24,560 nucleotides of DNA from Actinomycetota bacterium (GCA_030838265.1 JAUTXA010000236.1:1-24560), one strand, 5' to 3'. Shown: positions 1 through 6,456, counted from the first letter of the stretch. Numbers and translations: made by a program. Notes: generated by a model not told the origin, from the letters alone.

Positions 1-373
1 CTCCAAGCGAGGCCGGGCCGACTCCACCCGCATCGAGTACCGGGCCCCCGACCCGGCCTGCAACCCCTACCTGGCCTTCGCCGTGGTGCTCGCCGCCGGC
101 CTCAAGGGGATCGAGGAGGGCTACGACCTGCCTCCCGAGACCAACGACAACCTCTACGAGATGAGCAACGACGAGCGGCGGCGGGCCGGCATCAAGACCC
201 TGCCCGGGTCGCTGTCGGAGGCGCTGGCGGTCATGGAGACATCGGACCTGGTGGCTGAAACCCTCGGCGACCACGTCTTCGAGTGGTTCCTCCGGAACAA
301 GCGGGAAGAGTGGGCGGCCTACAAGACTCAGGTCACCCAGTTCGAGCTCGACCGGTACTTCGCCCGCCTCTAG
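1..373 (+). CDS. glnA: Glutamine synthetase type I, C-terminal end (5' truncated by window)
   Basis: This is the last ~123 codons of glutamine synthetase, which makes glutamine from glutamate, ammonia and ATP in the cytoplasm. The reading frame is open from base 2. The segment RIEYRAPDPACNPYLAFA is the conserved GS catalytic-domain block, with the Arg that binds substrate, and the C-terminal run GIKTLPGSLSEAL...EWAAYKTQVTQFELDRYF is typical of GSI. The region around NLYEMSNDER, where GSI-beta enzymes carry the adenylylated Tyr (NLYDLPPEE), has a different sequence, so this looks like the non-adenylylated alpha type. The gene sits 10 bp upstream of a GlnR-like regulator on the same strand, which fits joint nitrogen control. 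Identity is very sure; the subtype is inferred from the C-terminus only. Confidence 0.95.
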   Translation, partial: SKRGRADSTRIEYRAPDPACNPYLAFAVVLAAGLKGIEEGYDLPPETNDNLYEMSNDERRRAGIKTLPGSLSEALAVMETSDLVAETLGDHVFEWFLRNKREEWAAYKTQVTQFELDRYFARL

Positions 374-383
374 GCCCACCGCC

Positions 384-1064
384 GTGGAACCCCTCCTCCT
401 CCATCCGAACCCGCCGGCGCCGGGTCTGGCCCAGGCCCTCGACCTGGCCGGCTACCCGTGGAAGGCGGTCTCGTCGGCCGACGCCGTGTCGGGGAGCGAG
501 CCCGAGGACGGTTGGGCGGGCGCCATCATCAGCGCCGACACCGACCCGGAGGCCGCCTTCGCCCTGTGCCGGAGCCTGCGCAAGCGCGACCTGCCGGTCG
601 AGCCCCTGTTGGTGGTGGTGACCAGCGACCAGCTCCCCGACCTCGAGCTGCGCGAGGACCTGTTCGACGACTTCCTCGTCCTGCCCCTCGAACCGGCCGA
701 GCTCGACGCCCGCCTCAAGCACCTCTTCTGGCGGACGGGCCGCGGCACCCGGCCCGAGCTCGTCGAGTACGGCCTGCTGGTGCTCAACCTCGAGACCTAC
801 CAGGCGGCCATCGGCGGCCGTCCCCTCGACCTCACCTACATGGAATACGAGCTGCTGAAGTTCCTCGCCACCCACCCGGGCAAGGTCTTCACCCGCGAGA
901 CGTTGCTCTCACGGGTCTGGGGCTACGAGTACTACGGCGGAGCCAGGACAGTCGACGTCCACGTGCGGCGCCTGCGGGCCAAGTTGGGCGAGGAGCACGC
1001 CAACCTCATCTCGACCGTCCGCTCGGTCGGGTACAAGTTCGGCCAGTCCCGCTTCTCCCTCTGA
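384..1064 (+). CDS. GlnR-like OmpR-family response regulator (atypical receiver)
   Basis: A 226-residue protein with a divergent receiver domain (about 1-110) and a well-conserved OmpR-type winged helix (about 128-222; LDLTYMEYELLKFLATHPG, VWGYEYYGGARTVDVHVRRL, STVRSVGYKF). The DNA-binding half closely resembles actinobacterial GlnR, the global nitrogen regulator that controls glnA and ammonium uptake, and the gene lies directly downstream of glnA. Aligned by eye with GlnR, the usual phospho-acceptor Asp falls on Ser50 (GAIISAD), with acidic residues nearby at 52 and 54, and the receiver lacks the acidic cluster near its N-terminus. No histidine kinase is adjacent. It is therefore probably an orphan, phosphorylation-independent regulator. 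Start is GTG at 384, 10 bp after the glnA stop, without a clear ribosome-binding site. Exact orthology to GlnR is likely, not certain. Confidence 0.85.
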   Translation: MEPLLLHPNPPAPGLAQALDLAGYPWKAVSSADAVSGSEPEDGWAGAIISADTDPEAAFALCRSLRKRDLPVEPLLVVVTSDQLPDLELREDLFDDFLVLPLEPAELDARLKHLFWRTGRGTRPELVEYGLLVLNLETYQAAIGGRPLDLTYMEYELLKFLATHPGKVFTRETLLSRVWGYEYYGGARTVDVHVRRLRAKLGEEHANLISTVRSVGYKFGQSRFSL

Positions 1065-1073
1065 CCTTCCGCC

Positions 1074-1121
1074 TTTTGGTGACTCGATCGGGGCCTCTGG
1101 ACCCCGTTTGAGTCACCAAAA
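1074..1121. repeat. Long hairpin between convergent genes
   Basis: Perfect 12-bp inverted repeat: TTTTGGTGACTC at 1074-1085 and GAGTCACCAAAA at 1110-1121. A second 5-bp pair inside it is CGGGG (1089-1093) with CCCCG (1102-1106). It lies between the convergent glnR-like and small membrane protein genes, so it may end transcription from both sides. It has no U-tract after the right arm on either strand beyond the A/T ends of the arms themselves, so it is not a textbook intrinsic terminator. Confidence 0.7.
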
Positions 1122-1137
1122 CCCAATCGACGGAGGG

Positions 1138-1296
1138 CTACGTGTTGAGGTCGATGAACTCGCTGCCCTCGTTGCGGGCTTCGGCGTCGGTGGTGAGCGA
1201 CCAGCTGAAGGCGGCTGAGACGAGCAAGCCGGTCAGCATGAGGCTGACGGGGATGGCGATCACGATGATGATGGCGATGATGATCGGGCCGAGCAC
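1138..1296 (-). CDS. Small single-helix membrane protein, unknown function
   Basis: A 52-residue protein starting at GTG (1296), with a G-rich ribosome-binding site (AAGGGGGG) about 8 nt upstream. That site lies inside the last codons of ridA; the gap to the ridA stop is only 7 nt, so translation is probably coupled. Residues ~4-30 (GPIIIAIIIVIAIPVSLMLT and on) form one long hydrophobic helix, followed by a short acidic tail ending EFIDLNT. It is the last gene of the oxidoreductase-RidA operon. I recognise no family. A longer frame extends upstream to 1413 but overlaps ridA and is low-complexity Arg/Pro/Ser, so I reject that start. Confidence 0.65.
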   Translation of the reverse strand: MLGPIIIAIIIVIAIPVSLMLTGLLVSAAFSWSLTTDAEARNEGSEFIDLNT

Positions 1297-1303
1297 GGTG
1301 TGA

Positions 1304-1657
1304 TCATCCCCCCTTTCGGGCCCAGGCTTCCACCTCGACGACCGCTCCCAGCGGAAGGGCGGCGACGGCGACGGCCGAGCGGGCCGGGCGGTGGTCGCCG
1401 AAGGCCTCGACATAGAGCTCGTTCATGCGGGCGTAGTCGGCCATGTCGACGAGGAAGACGGTTGTCTTCACCACGTCGGCCATCGTCGCCCCCTGCTGCT
1501 CGAGCAGGCCGCGCAGGTTGGCCAGGGCCTGGACCACTTGGGCGTCGAAGCCGTCGACGAGGGCGCCGTCGCGCAGACCGACCTGGCCGGAGCACACGAT
1601 CCATCCTCCGGCTTCGACGACGGGGGTGTAGGGACCGACCGGCTTCGGGCTGCTCAT
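1304..1657 (-). CDS. ridA: RidA/YjgF family reactive imine deaminase
   Basis: A 117-residue RidA-family protein. RidA hydrolyses reactive enamine/imine intermediates released by PLP enzymes, protecting them from damage, and usually acts as a cytoplasmic trimer. Visible family features are KPVGPYTPVVEAGGWIVCSGQ at the start, the central block LANLRGLLEQQGATMADVVKTTVFL, and PARSAVAVAALPLGAVVEVEAWA, whose Arg aligns with the catalytic Arg105 of E. coli RidA. Start ATG at 1657 is preferred: its ATGA overlaps the stop of the upstream oxidoreductase and AGGAGAGG lies 6 nt before it. An in-frame GTG at 1681 would add 8 residues but lies within the upstream gene. It is translationally coupled to both neighbours, which suggests it detoxifies or processes an imine made in the same pathway (inference). 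Confidence 0.92.
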   Translation of the reverse strand: MSSPKPVGPYTPVVEAGGWIVCSGQVGLRDGALVDGFDAQVVQALANLRGLLEQQGATMADVVKTTVFLVDMADYARMNELYVEAFGDHRPARSAVAVAALPLGAVVEVEAWARKGG

Positions 1658-3189
1658 GACGAACCTCTCCTGGTGGGCCACTCGGGGGCGAGGCCATCAG
1701 CCTTCCACGCGGCCAGAGCGACAGCGGCGAACACGGCGTCGGAGCCGTTCACCGGCTCGCTGCCGTCATCGTCGATGGTGACGCGCACGTCGGGCATGTC
1801 GCGGGCCCGCAGGATGCCGAACGATCGGATGGTGAGGTCGTGGACCTCGCCGTCGTCGTCGACGTACAGGCCTTCACTGCGCACCCAGCCCAGGGCCATG
1901 TGGGCCGCGCCGACGCAATAGGAGCGAAGGACGACCTCGTCGAGTGCCCGCCCGCACCGCACCTCGACCTCGAGCGACCCGTCCGCCGCGATCGAGGCCC
2001 GAGCCCGCGCTCCGTTCGGTGCGACAATGGTGTCGGCCCTGGTGGCGGCGGCCACCAGGACGGCAGCCTCGGCCCATCCGGCGCCGCGGGACGCGACCGA
2101 CGTCGAGGGACCGGCGACATCGACCTCGTGAACCACGAGCTGGGGGGCCACCGCGGCGATGGCGTCGACCACGCCAGGGGTCCGGACCACGCGGATCACC
2201 CCGGTGCCATCGGCCCTGATCCCGGCCGCCACTGGTGGGCGCTTGGGGCCGAGGCGGACGGTGTCCTCGCGGGTCAGCAGCACGCGCACCGGCCGGCCGT
2301 GCTCGTCGGCCAAACGGCGGGCGACCTCCGGGGCAATCGATCGCGCCTTGCCCCCGAAGGCGCCGCCGTTGGCCAGCGGGCTCACCGACACGCCGCCCGG
2401 CATGCACCACGAGGCGTCGGGCTCGAGGTAGGCGGGCTCGATCCAAGCCGTGCGCAGCGTCAGGTCCCATTCACCGTCGGGCGCCTCGAGGGGATAGGAC
2501 GGAGGCAAGGTGGTGCGGCGGCCCTGGACCGTGCCGGCCAGGCGGCGGGCCTCGGTCAGCGTCTCGGCCACCACCCACTCGCCGCCGCCGTCCATGACCG
2601 CCACGAGGGCGTCGCGTGGCGCGGTGTCGTCGGCGAAGCCTCCTTCGCCCAAGGCCACGTCCGGCCCGACTCGTTGGGGGACCCCGCCTTCGAGGGTGGC
2701 CCGCCGGCTGGCGGCATCGAGGTCGCGGCCCGGTGCGGGCGGCGCACCCGCGGCGGCGTCGACGATGGTGCGCCATCCCGTGCAGCGGCAGAGGTGGGCG
2801 AGCAGAGCCTGCTCGACCTCGTCCGCCTCAAGGGGGCCAGCGGCGGGTGAGCCGTTCAGGGCGGCCAGCCGCACGATGATCCCCGGCGTGCAGAAACCGC
2901 ACTGGCTGGCCCCGGCGGCGGTGAAGGCCTGGGCCCATGCGTCGCGGACCTCGGCGGGCAGGCCGTCGAGGGTGGTGATGGCTCGGCCTTCGACCCGGCG
3001 GGCGGGGGTCACGCAGGCCACGCGGGGCTGGCCGTCGACCAGCACCGTGCAGCAGCCGCACTGACCCTGCGGGCTGCAGCCGTCCTTGGCCGACTTCAGG
3101 CCGAGGCGGTCGCGCAGCACCTCGAGCAACGAGGCGCCGTCGTCGGGCACCTCGACCTGGCGGCCGTCGACGTGAAGTTGCAAGGACAC
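1654..3189 (-). CDS. Compact fused 2Fe-2S / molybdopterin oxidoreductase (xanthine dehydrogenase family)
   Basis: A 511-residue single chain. Residues 1-~150 are a complete XDH/CoxS-type iron-sulfur subunit: Cys38, Cys44, Cys47 and Cys59 for the ferredoxin-like cluster, and Cys97/Cys100 with Cys134/Cys136 for the second cluster. Residues ~165-511 resemble a cut-down molybdopterin subunit: GGAFGGKARS with the following EVARRLADEHGRPVRVLLTRED, then SYCVGAAHMALGW...GLYVDDDGEV, and a C-terminal DGSEPVNGSDAV where Glu478 aligns with the catalytic Glu of the usual GVGE motif. The normal large subunit has about 750 residues; here only ~350 remain. No FAD subunit is adjacent. Start is GTG at 3189, 6 nt after a -10-like TATCCT. 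It is first in an operon with ridA and a small membrane protein. Substrate is unknown. Family assignment is firm; whether it binds molybdenum is open. Confidence 0.82.
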   Translation of the reverse strand: MSLQLHVDGRQVEVPDDGASLLEVLRDRLGLKSAKDGCSPQGQCGCCTVLVDGQPRVACVTPARRVEGRAITTLDGLPAEVRDAWAQAFTAAGASQCGFCTPGIIVRLAALNGSPAAGPLEADEVEQALLAHLCRCTGWRTIVDAAAGAPPAPGRDLDAASRRATLEGGVPQRVGPDVALGEGGFADDTAPRDALVAVMDGGGEWVVAETLTEARRLAGTVQGRRTTLPPSYPLEAPDGEWDLTLRTAWIEPAYLEPDASWCMPGGVSVSPLANGGAFGGKARSIAPEVARRLADEHGRPVRVLLTREDTVRLGPKRPPVAAGIRADGTGVIRVVRTPGVVDAIAAVAPQLVVHEVDVAGPSTSVASRGAGWAEAAVLVAAATRADTIVAPNGARARASIAADGSLEVEVRCGRALDEVVLRSYCVGAAHMALGWVRSEGLYVDDDGEVHDLTIRSFGILRARDMPDVRVTIDDDGSEPVNGSDAVFAAVALAAWKADGLAPEWPTRRGSS

Positions 3190-3212
3190 GGGCGGAGGAT
3201 AGGTTGCCGCCC
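3190..3212. promoter_or_regulatory. Overlapping divergent leaderless promoters
   Basis: The whole gap between two divergent genes is 23 bp. On the minus strand TATCCT (3201-3196) is followed by 6 nt and the GTG start at 3189. On the plus strand TAGGTT (3200-3205) is followed by 7 nt and the ATG at 3213. The two -10 boxes share the TA at 3200-3201. Both transcripts should begin at or next to their start codons. Confidence 0.55.
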
Positions 3213-4088
3213 ATGTCTTCCCCGTTGAGTCGGCGCACCTTTCTGGCCGGGACTGCGGTCCTCGCGGCGGCAGCCGCCTGCGGAAAGGGCAAGCCGAAGG
3301 TCATCGACACCACCACGGACTCGACGACGTCGGCCGCCAACGCCCTCAACCTCATCGTGGCCACTTTCGACCCCGTCGCCGGCCTCGACCAGCGCCTGGC
3401 CTTCGCCGTCCTCAAGGACCAGGAGCCGCTGCCCAAGAGCGAGGCCCAAGTCATGATCGAGCTGGTCGCCCAGGGCGGTGGCTACGGCCCCCCGGCGCCG
3501 GCTGTCCGCCACGACGACGGCATCGAGCACCGGCCCTTCTGGGAGCTCACGACGAAGTTCACCAAGCCCGGGGTGTGGCAAGCCCGCGTCCAGCACGGAG
3601 GCGAGACGGCGACCGCCGCCTTCGAGGTCCTCGATCCGGCGGCGGTCAGCGCGCCCATCCCCGGACGAGCCCTGCTCTCGACGCCCACTCCCACCCTCGC
3701 CGCGACCCAGGGCGTGACGCCGATCTGCACCCGCCAGCCCGCCTGCCCGTGGCACACCGTCAGCCTCGATCAGGCCCTGCGGGCGTCGAAGCCGGTGGTC
3801 GTCCTCTTCGGGACGCCGGCCCGGTGCGAGTCCCAGACGTGCGGGCCCGTCCTCGACATCCTCCTCGGTGAGAAGGACGCCTTCGAGGCCAAGGGCGTGC
3901 AGTTCATCCACGTCGAGATCTACAAGGACCTGCAGACCCAGGTCCATGTGCCCGCGGTCGACGCCTACAAGTTGAGCGGTGACCCAGTGCTGTTCACGGC
4001 CGGGGCCAACGGGGTCGTCGTCGAGCGCGTCAACGGACCGTTCGACCGGGCCGACGCCAAGGCCTTCCTGGGAAAGCTGGTCGCTTAG
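3213..4088 (+). CDS. Tat-exported thioredoxin-like lipoprotein
   Basis: A 291-residue exported protein. The N-terminus has a twin-arginine motif (SRRTFL, residues 6-11), a short hydrophobic stretch and a loose lipobox ending at Cys23, so it is probably a Tat-translocated lipoprotein on the outer face of the membrane. Residues ~45-140 form a beta-rich domain with a GVWQARVQHGG strand pair of immunoglobulin-like character. Residues ~180-290 look like a thioredoxin fold: KPVVVLFGTPARCESQTCGPV, HVEIYKD, and DPVLFTAGANGVVVERVNGP. The active-site position has Cys205-x4-Cys210 rather than CxxC, and Cys172/Cys178 precede it. Start ATG 3213 is 7 nt after TAGGTT (leaderless); a TTG at 3204 spaced 5 nt from GGAGG is an alternative. 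Redox partner and substrate are unknown. It is convergent with the ErpA gene. Confidence 0.75.
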   Translation: MSSPLSRRTFLAGTAVLAAAAACGKGKPKVIDTTTDSTTSAANALNLIVATFDPVAGLDQRLAFAVLKDQEPLPKSEAQVMIELVAQGGGYGPPAPAVRHDDGIEHRPFWELTTKFTKPGVWQARVQHGGETATAAFEVLDPAAVSAPIPGRALLSTPTPTLAATQGVTPICTRQPACPWHTVSLDQALRASKPVVVLFGTPARCESQTCGPVLDILLGEKDAFEAKGVQFIHVEIYKDLQTQVHVPAVDAYKLSGDPVLFTAGANGVVVERVNGPFDRADAKAFLGKLVA

Positions 4089-4090
4089 AG

Positions 4091-4108
4091 GCGCTAGGAG
4101 CGCTAGGA
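4091..4108. repeat. Two tandem 9-bp repeats at a convergent gene junction
   Basis: GCGCTAGGA occurs twice head to tail (4091-4099 and 4100-4108), spanning the stop codon of the ErpA gene and nearly all of the 14-bp gap. Probably a local duplication; no function is suggested by it. Confidence 0.6.
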
Positions 4109-4480
4109 GAAGGACTGGCCGCACCCGCAGGTGCGCTGGGCGTTGGGGTTGTTGATGCTGAACCCGGCGCCTTGGAGGCCGTCCTTGTAGTCGAGGGTCG
4201 AGCCGGTGAGGAGCTCGGCGCTCTGGGAGTCGACCACCACGCTGATCGTGCCGTAGGTCGTCTTCACGTCGTCGTCGGCCACGTCGCTGTCGAAGAACAT
4301 CTCGTAGCTGTAGCCCGAGCAGCCACCGGGACGGACAGCCACGCGCAGGGCCAGCTGGTCGTTGCCTTCCTGGACCAAGAGGTCGGCGACCTTGGCGGCT
4401 GCGGCGTCGGTGACGGAGATGGGCGCGGGCTTGGTGCGCACGCCGCCGAAGCTGATGCCGGTTGCGGTGTTGATGCTCAC
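4103..4480 (-). CDS. erpA: Iron-sulfur cluster carrier, ErpA/IscA (HesB) family
   Basis: A 125-residue A-type iron-sulfur carrier, which holds a cluster and passes it to apo-proteins. The three conserved Cys are present: Cys54 in RPGGCSGYSYEM, and Cys118 and Cys120 in the C-terminal TCGCGQSF. Length and core are typical of the family, with about 20 extra N-terminal residues. Start is GTG at 4480, with a strong AAGGAGG ribosome-binding site 9 nt upstream, unlike the leaderless genes nearby. It lies 33 nt downstream of the SufR-like regulator on the same strand, so the two are probably co-transcribed. The symbol erpA is by family; iscA or sufA would be equally defensible. Nearby clients could include the 2Fe-2S oxidoreductase. 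Confidence 0.92.
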   Translation of the reverse strand: MSINTATGISFGGVRTKPAPISVTDAAAAKVADLLVQEGNDQLALRVAVRPGGCSGYSYEMFFDSDVADDDVKTTYGTISVVVDSQSAELLTGSTLDYKDGLQGAGFSINNPNAQRTCGCGQSFS

Positions 4481-4513
4481 TGGTCACTGCCTCCTTGGAA
4501 GATCGGTCCCATC

Positions 4514-5176
4514 TTACCGGCCAGCCAGCTCTACCCGGCATGGATCCCGGTCGACGAGCGTGGCGAAGTCGGTCACCCGGGCGCCGCCCACTGAGCTCAC
4601 GAAGCCTTCGACGATGCCCCGATGAAGGTGGCACACCAGATCGGGGAAGGCCTCGGCCAGCTCGCGGAACGGGCAGCGAGTGAAGGCGATGCTGGTGTGG
4701 TCGCCATCGCTGGCCATGGCCGGGTCGAAACCCAGGTCGGCCAGCTCGGTCATGAGGGCGTCGACGCACGCCGCCGTCTCGGCCGCCGTCGACTCGAGGG
4801 CTTCGGCGTCGACCTCGCCCTGGGCCCGTCCCATCTCGGCGACTGTCTCGGTGTCGGGGGCGTAGACCGAGGCCACGCCGGCCAGCAGGCGGGCCAGCAA
4901 CCGGAAGGCCGACGGCTCGAGCCCCAGGGACGGGGCCTCGGCGGCCAACGAGTAGCGGTGCTGGGGGCGGCCGACCGTGCCCCGGTTGTCGATCTCGACA
5001 GAGAGGAGGCCGATCTCTCGCATGCGCTCGAGGTGGGGACGGACGGTGTTGGGGTGCAGATCGAGGCTCTCGGCGATGTCGCCGGTGGCCAGCGGCGTGG
5101 CCGAGCGGGCCAACTCGAGGTAGATGGCGTAGCGGGTGTTGTCGCCCAACGCCTTGAACACCTGCAGCCGGTCCAT
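4514..5176 (-). CDS. sufR: SufR-like iron-sulfur-sensing transcriptional regulator
   Basis: A 220-residue regulator with an N-terminal winged helix (about 1-75; VFKALGDNTRYAIYLELAR, DIAESLDLHPNTVRPHLERMREIGLL, GRPQHRYSL) of the ArsR/DeoR kind. The C-terminal half carries Cys168 (TRCPFRELAEA), Cys182 (DLVCHLHRGIVEGF) and Cys213 (DRDPCRVEL), the Cys pattern of SufR, which binds a 4Fe-4S cluster and represses iron-sulfur assembly genes. Start ATG 5176 is 7 nt after TATATT, so the mRNA may be leaderless. Reading further upstream would run through the divergent Mrp gene and is rejected. Its neighbours, ErpA downstream and Mrp divergent, are both iron-sulfur biogenesis genes and are likely targets. 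No clear dyad operator is visible in the 43-bp gap. Confidence 0.82.
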   Translation of the reverse strand: MDRLQVFKALGDNTRYAIYLELARSATPLATGDIAESLDLHPNTVRPHLERMREIGLLSVEIDNRGTVGRPQHRYSLAAEAPSLGLEPSAFRLLARLLAGVASVYAPDTETVAEMGRAQGEVDAEALESTAAETAACVDALMTELADLGFDPAMASDGDHTSIAFTRCPFRELAEAFPDLVCHLHRGIVEGFVSSVGGARVTDFATLVDRDPCRVELAGR

Positions 5177-5219
5177 CGCTCCGAATATACCAGGCTGAAC
5201 CCTTGTAAACTCAGGGGCA
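5177..5219. promoter_or_regulatory. Divergent promoters for sufR-like and mrp genes
   Basis: A 43-bp gap between divergent genes. TATATT on the minus strand (5189-5184) lies 7 nt before the ATG at 5176, and TAAACT on the plus strand (5206-5211) lies 8 nt before the ATG at 5220. Both predict leaderless or nearly leaderless mRNAs. This is the AT-richest short stretch of the area. A regulator bound here would block both promoters. Confidence 0.55.
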
Positions 5220-6419
5220 ATGGCCGATCGCCCACCCACCACCTCTCCGTCGGAGGACGCCGTCCGGGGAGCCCTGCTGGGCGTCATCGACCCCGAGCTG
5301 GGCGACAACGTCGTCGATCTGGGGATGCTGCGCACGGTCGCGCTGGGCGGCGACGGCAGCGTCGACGTGACCCTGGCCCTGACCACCGCCGGGTGTCCCT
5401 TGCGGGCTCAACTGATGAAGGACGTCCGCTTGCGGGTGGGCTCGGTGCCGGGTGTGACCGACGTGCGCGTCCACTTCGGCGAGATGACGGCCGACCAGAA
5501 GAAGAAGCTCATGGAGCGGGCCCGCTGGAAGGCGCGGGAGAACGCGCCCGACACCGACATCCCCGCCACCACTCGGGTGGTCGCCATCGCGTCAGGCAAG
5601 GGGGGCGTCGGCAAGTCGTCGGTCACCGCCAACCTGGCCGTGCAGCTGGCCCGCCGGGGCCTCACCGTCGGTGTGCTCGACGCCGACATCGGGGGCTTCT
5701 CGATCCCCCGCATGCTCGGCATCGACGGACGCAAGGTCGAGGCCGAGGACCGCAAGATGATCCCGCTCGAGGAGCCCGTGGGTGCCGGCCTGCTGAAGGT
5801 CCTGTCGATGGGCTCGATCGAAGGCACCGCCGAGGACGAAGCCGTCATGCTCCGAGGCTTCATGCTCAATCGGGCCGTGCAGCACTTCCTCGAGGATGTT
5901 CGCTGGGGCGAGCTCGACTACCTGTTGATTGACATGCCGCCCGGCACCAGTGACATCCAGATGGGCCTGGCCCGGATGCTGCCCCGCACCGAGATGCTGA
6001 TCGTCACCACGCCGGCCCACGCCGCTCAGAAGGTGGCGGCCCGAGCCGCCGACATGGCCCGCAAGGGCTACCTGCGGGTGGCCGGCGTGATCGAGAACAT
6101 GAGCGCCTTCACCTGCGAGCACGGCGAGACCTACGCCCTCTTCGGCGAGGGCGGGGGCCAGCGTCTGGCCGATCAGATCGGTGTGCCTCTCCTGGGGTCC
6201 ATCCCCCTCGACGCCGCCGTCGCCGCCGGCAGCGACGAGGGCCGGCCCGCGGCTCTGGCCGACCAGGGTCTCGTGACCGACGCCTTCGCCGCCCTGGCCG
6301 AGCGCATCGTCACCGAGGCCATCCCGCTCGTCGAGATGGCCACGTGCACGGCCCGCCTCTTCGACGCCGTCGAAGAGGCCCTCGGCCCGCCCGTCGCCGT
6401 CCCCGCCGTCGACGCCTGA
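5220..6419 (+). CDS. mrp: Mrp/ApbC (NBP35-like) iron-sulfur carrier ATPase
   Basis: A 399-residue P-loop ATPase that transfers iron-sulfur clusters in the cytoplasm. Residues ~10-90 are a MIP18/DUF59 domain (GVIDPELGDNVVDLGML, TTAGCPLRAQL). Residues ~118-370 are the Mrp ATPase, with the deviant Walker A GKGGVGKS (126-133), Asp154-Asp156 (LDADIGGFSIPRMLG), and LLIDMPPGTSDIQ (236-247). The family's bridging CxxC is reduced: the ENMSAFTCEHGE segment keeps only Cys299, with Gly in the second position. Mycobacterial Mrp also lacks this pair (from memory), so it may be a lineage trait. Start ATG 5220 lies 8 nt after TAAACT. It is divergent from the SufR-like and ErpA genes, forming an iron-sulfur module. 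Confidence 0.93.
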   Translation: MADRPPTTSPSEDAVRGALLGVIDPELGDNVVDLGMLRTVALGGDGSVDVTLALTTAGCPLRAQLMKDVRLRVGSVPGVTDVRVHFGEMTADQKKKLMERARWKARENAPDTDIPATTRVVAIASGKGGVGKSSVTANLAVQLARRGLTVGVLDADIGGFSIPRMLGIDGRKVEAEDRKMIPLEEPVGAGLLKVLSMGSIEGTAEDEAVMLRGFMLNRAVQHFLEDVRWGELDYLLIDMPPGTSDIQMGLARMLPRTEMLIVTTPAHAAQKVAARAADMARKGYLRVAGVIENMSAFTCEHGETYALFGEGGGQRLADQIGVPLLGSIPLDAAVAAGSDEGRPAALADQGLVTDAFAALAERIVTEAIPLVEMATCTARLFDAVEEALGPPVAVPAVDA

Positions 6420-6435
6420 CCCCCGCCCCCACTGA

Positions 6436-6456
6436 CCCCCCCCCCCCTTTTTTTTT
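6436..6456. repeat. Homopolymer tract C12T9
   Basis: Twelve C (6436-6447) are followed directly by nine T (6448-6456), just 5' of a long palindrome. It is outside any gene. Such tracts are prone to slippage and to sequencing error. Confidence 0.85.

Noticed and set aside
1074..1121. Calling the hairpin a rho-independent terminator
   Set aside because: The arms end in A or begin with T as part of the pairing, and no unpaired U-run follows on either strand.
1654..3189. Treating the fused oxidoreductase as a pseudogene
   Set aside because: The frame is intact over 511 codons, all cluster Cys are present, the molybdopterin blocks remain in order, and ridA is translationally coupled to it.
3096..4769. 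557-codon minus-strand frame crossing the lipoprotein, erpA and sufR-like genes
   Set aside because: It runs across several well-supported genes in another frame and is Arg/Gly/Pro-rich without motifs.
5177..5219. SufR operator of the CAAC-N6-GTTG type
   Set aside because: No such dyad can be found in the gap; only weak imperfect repeats are present.
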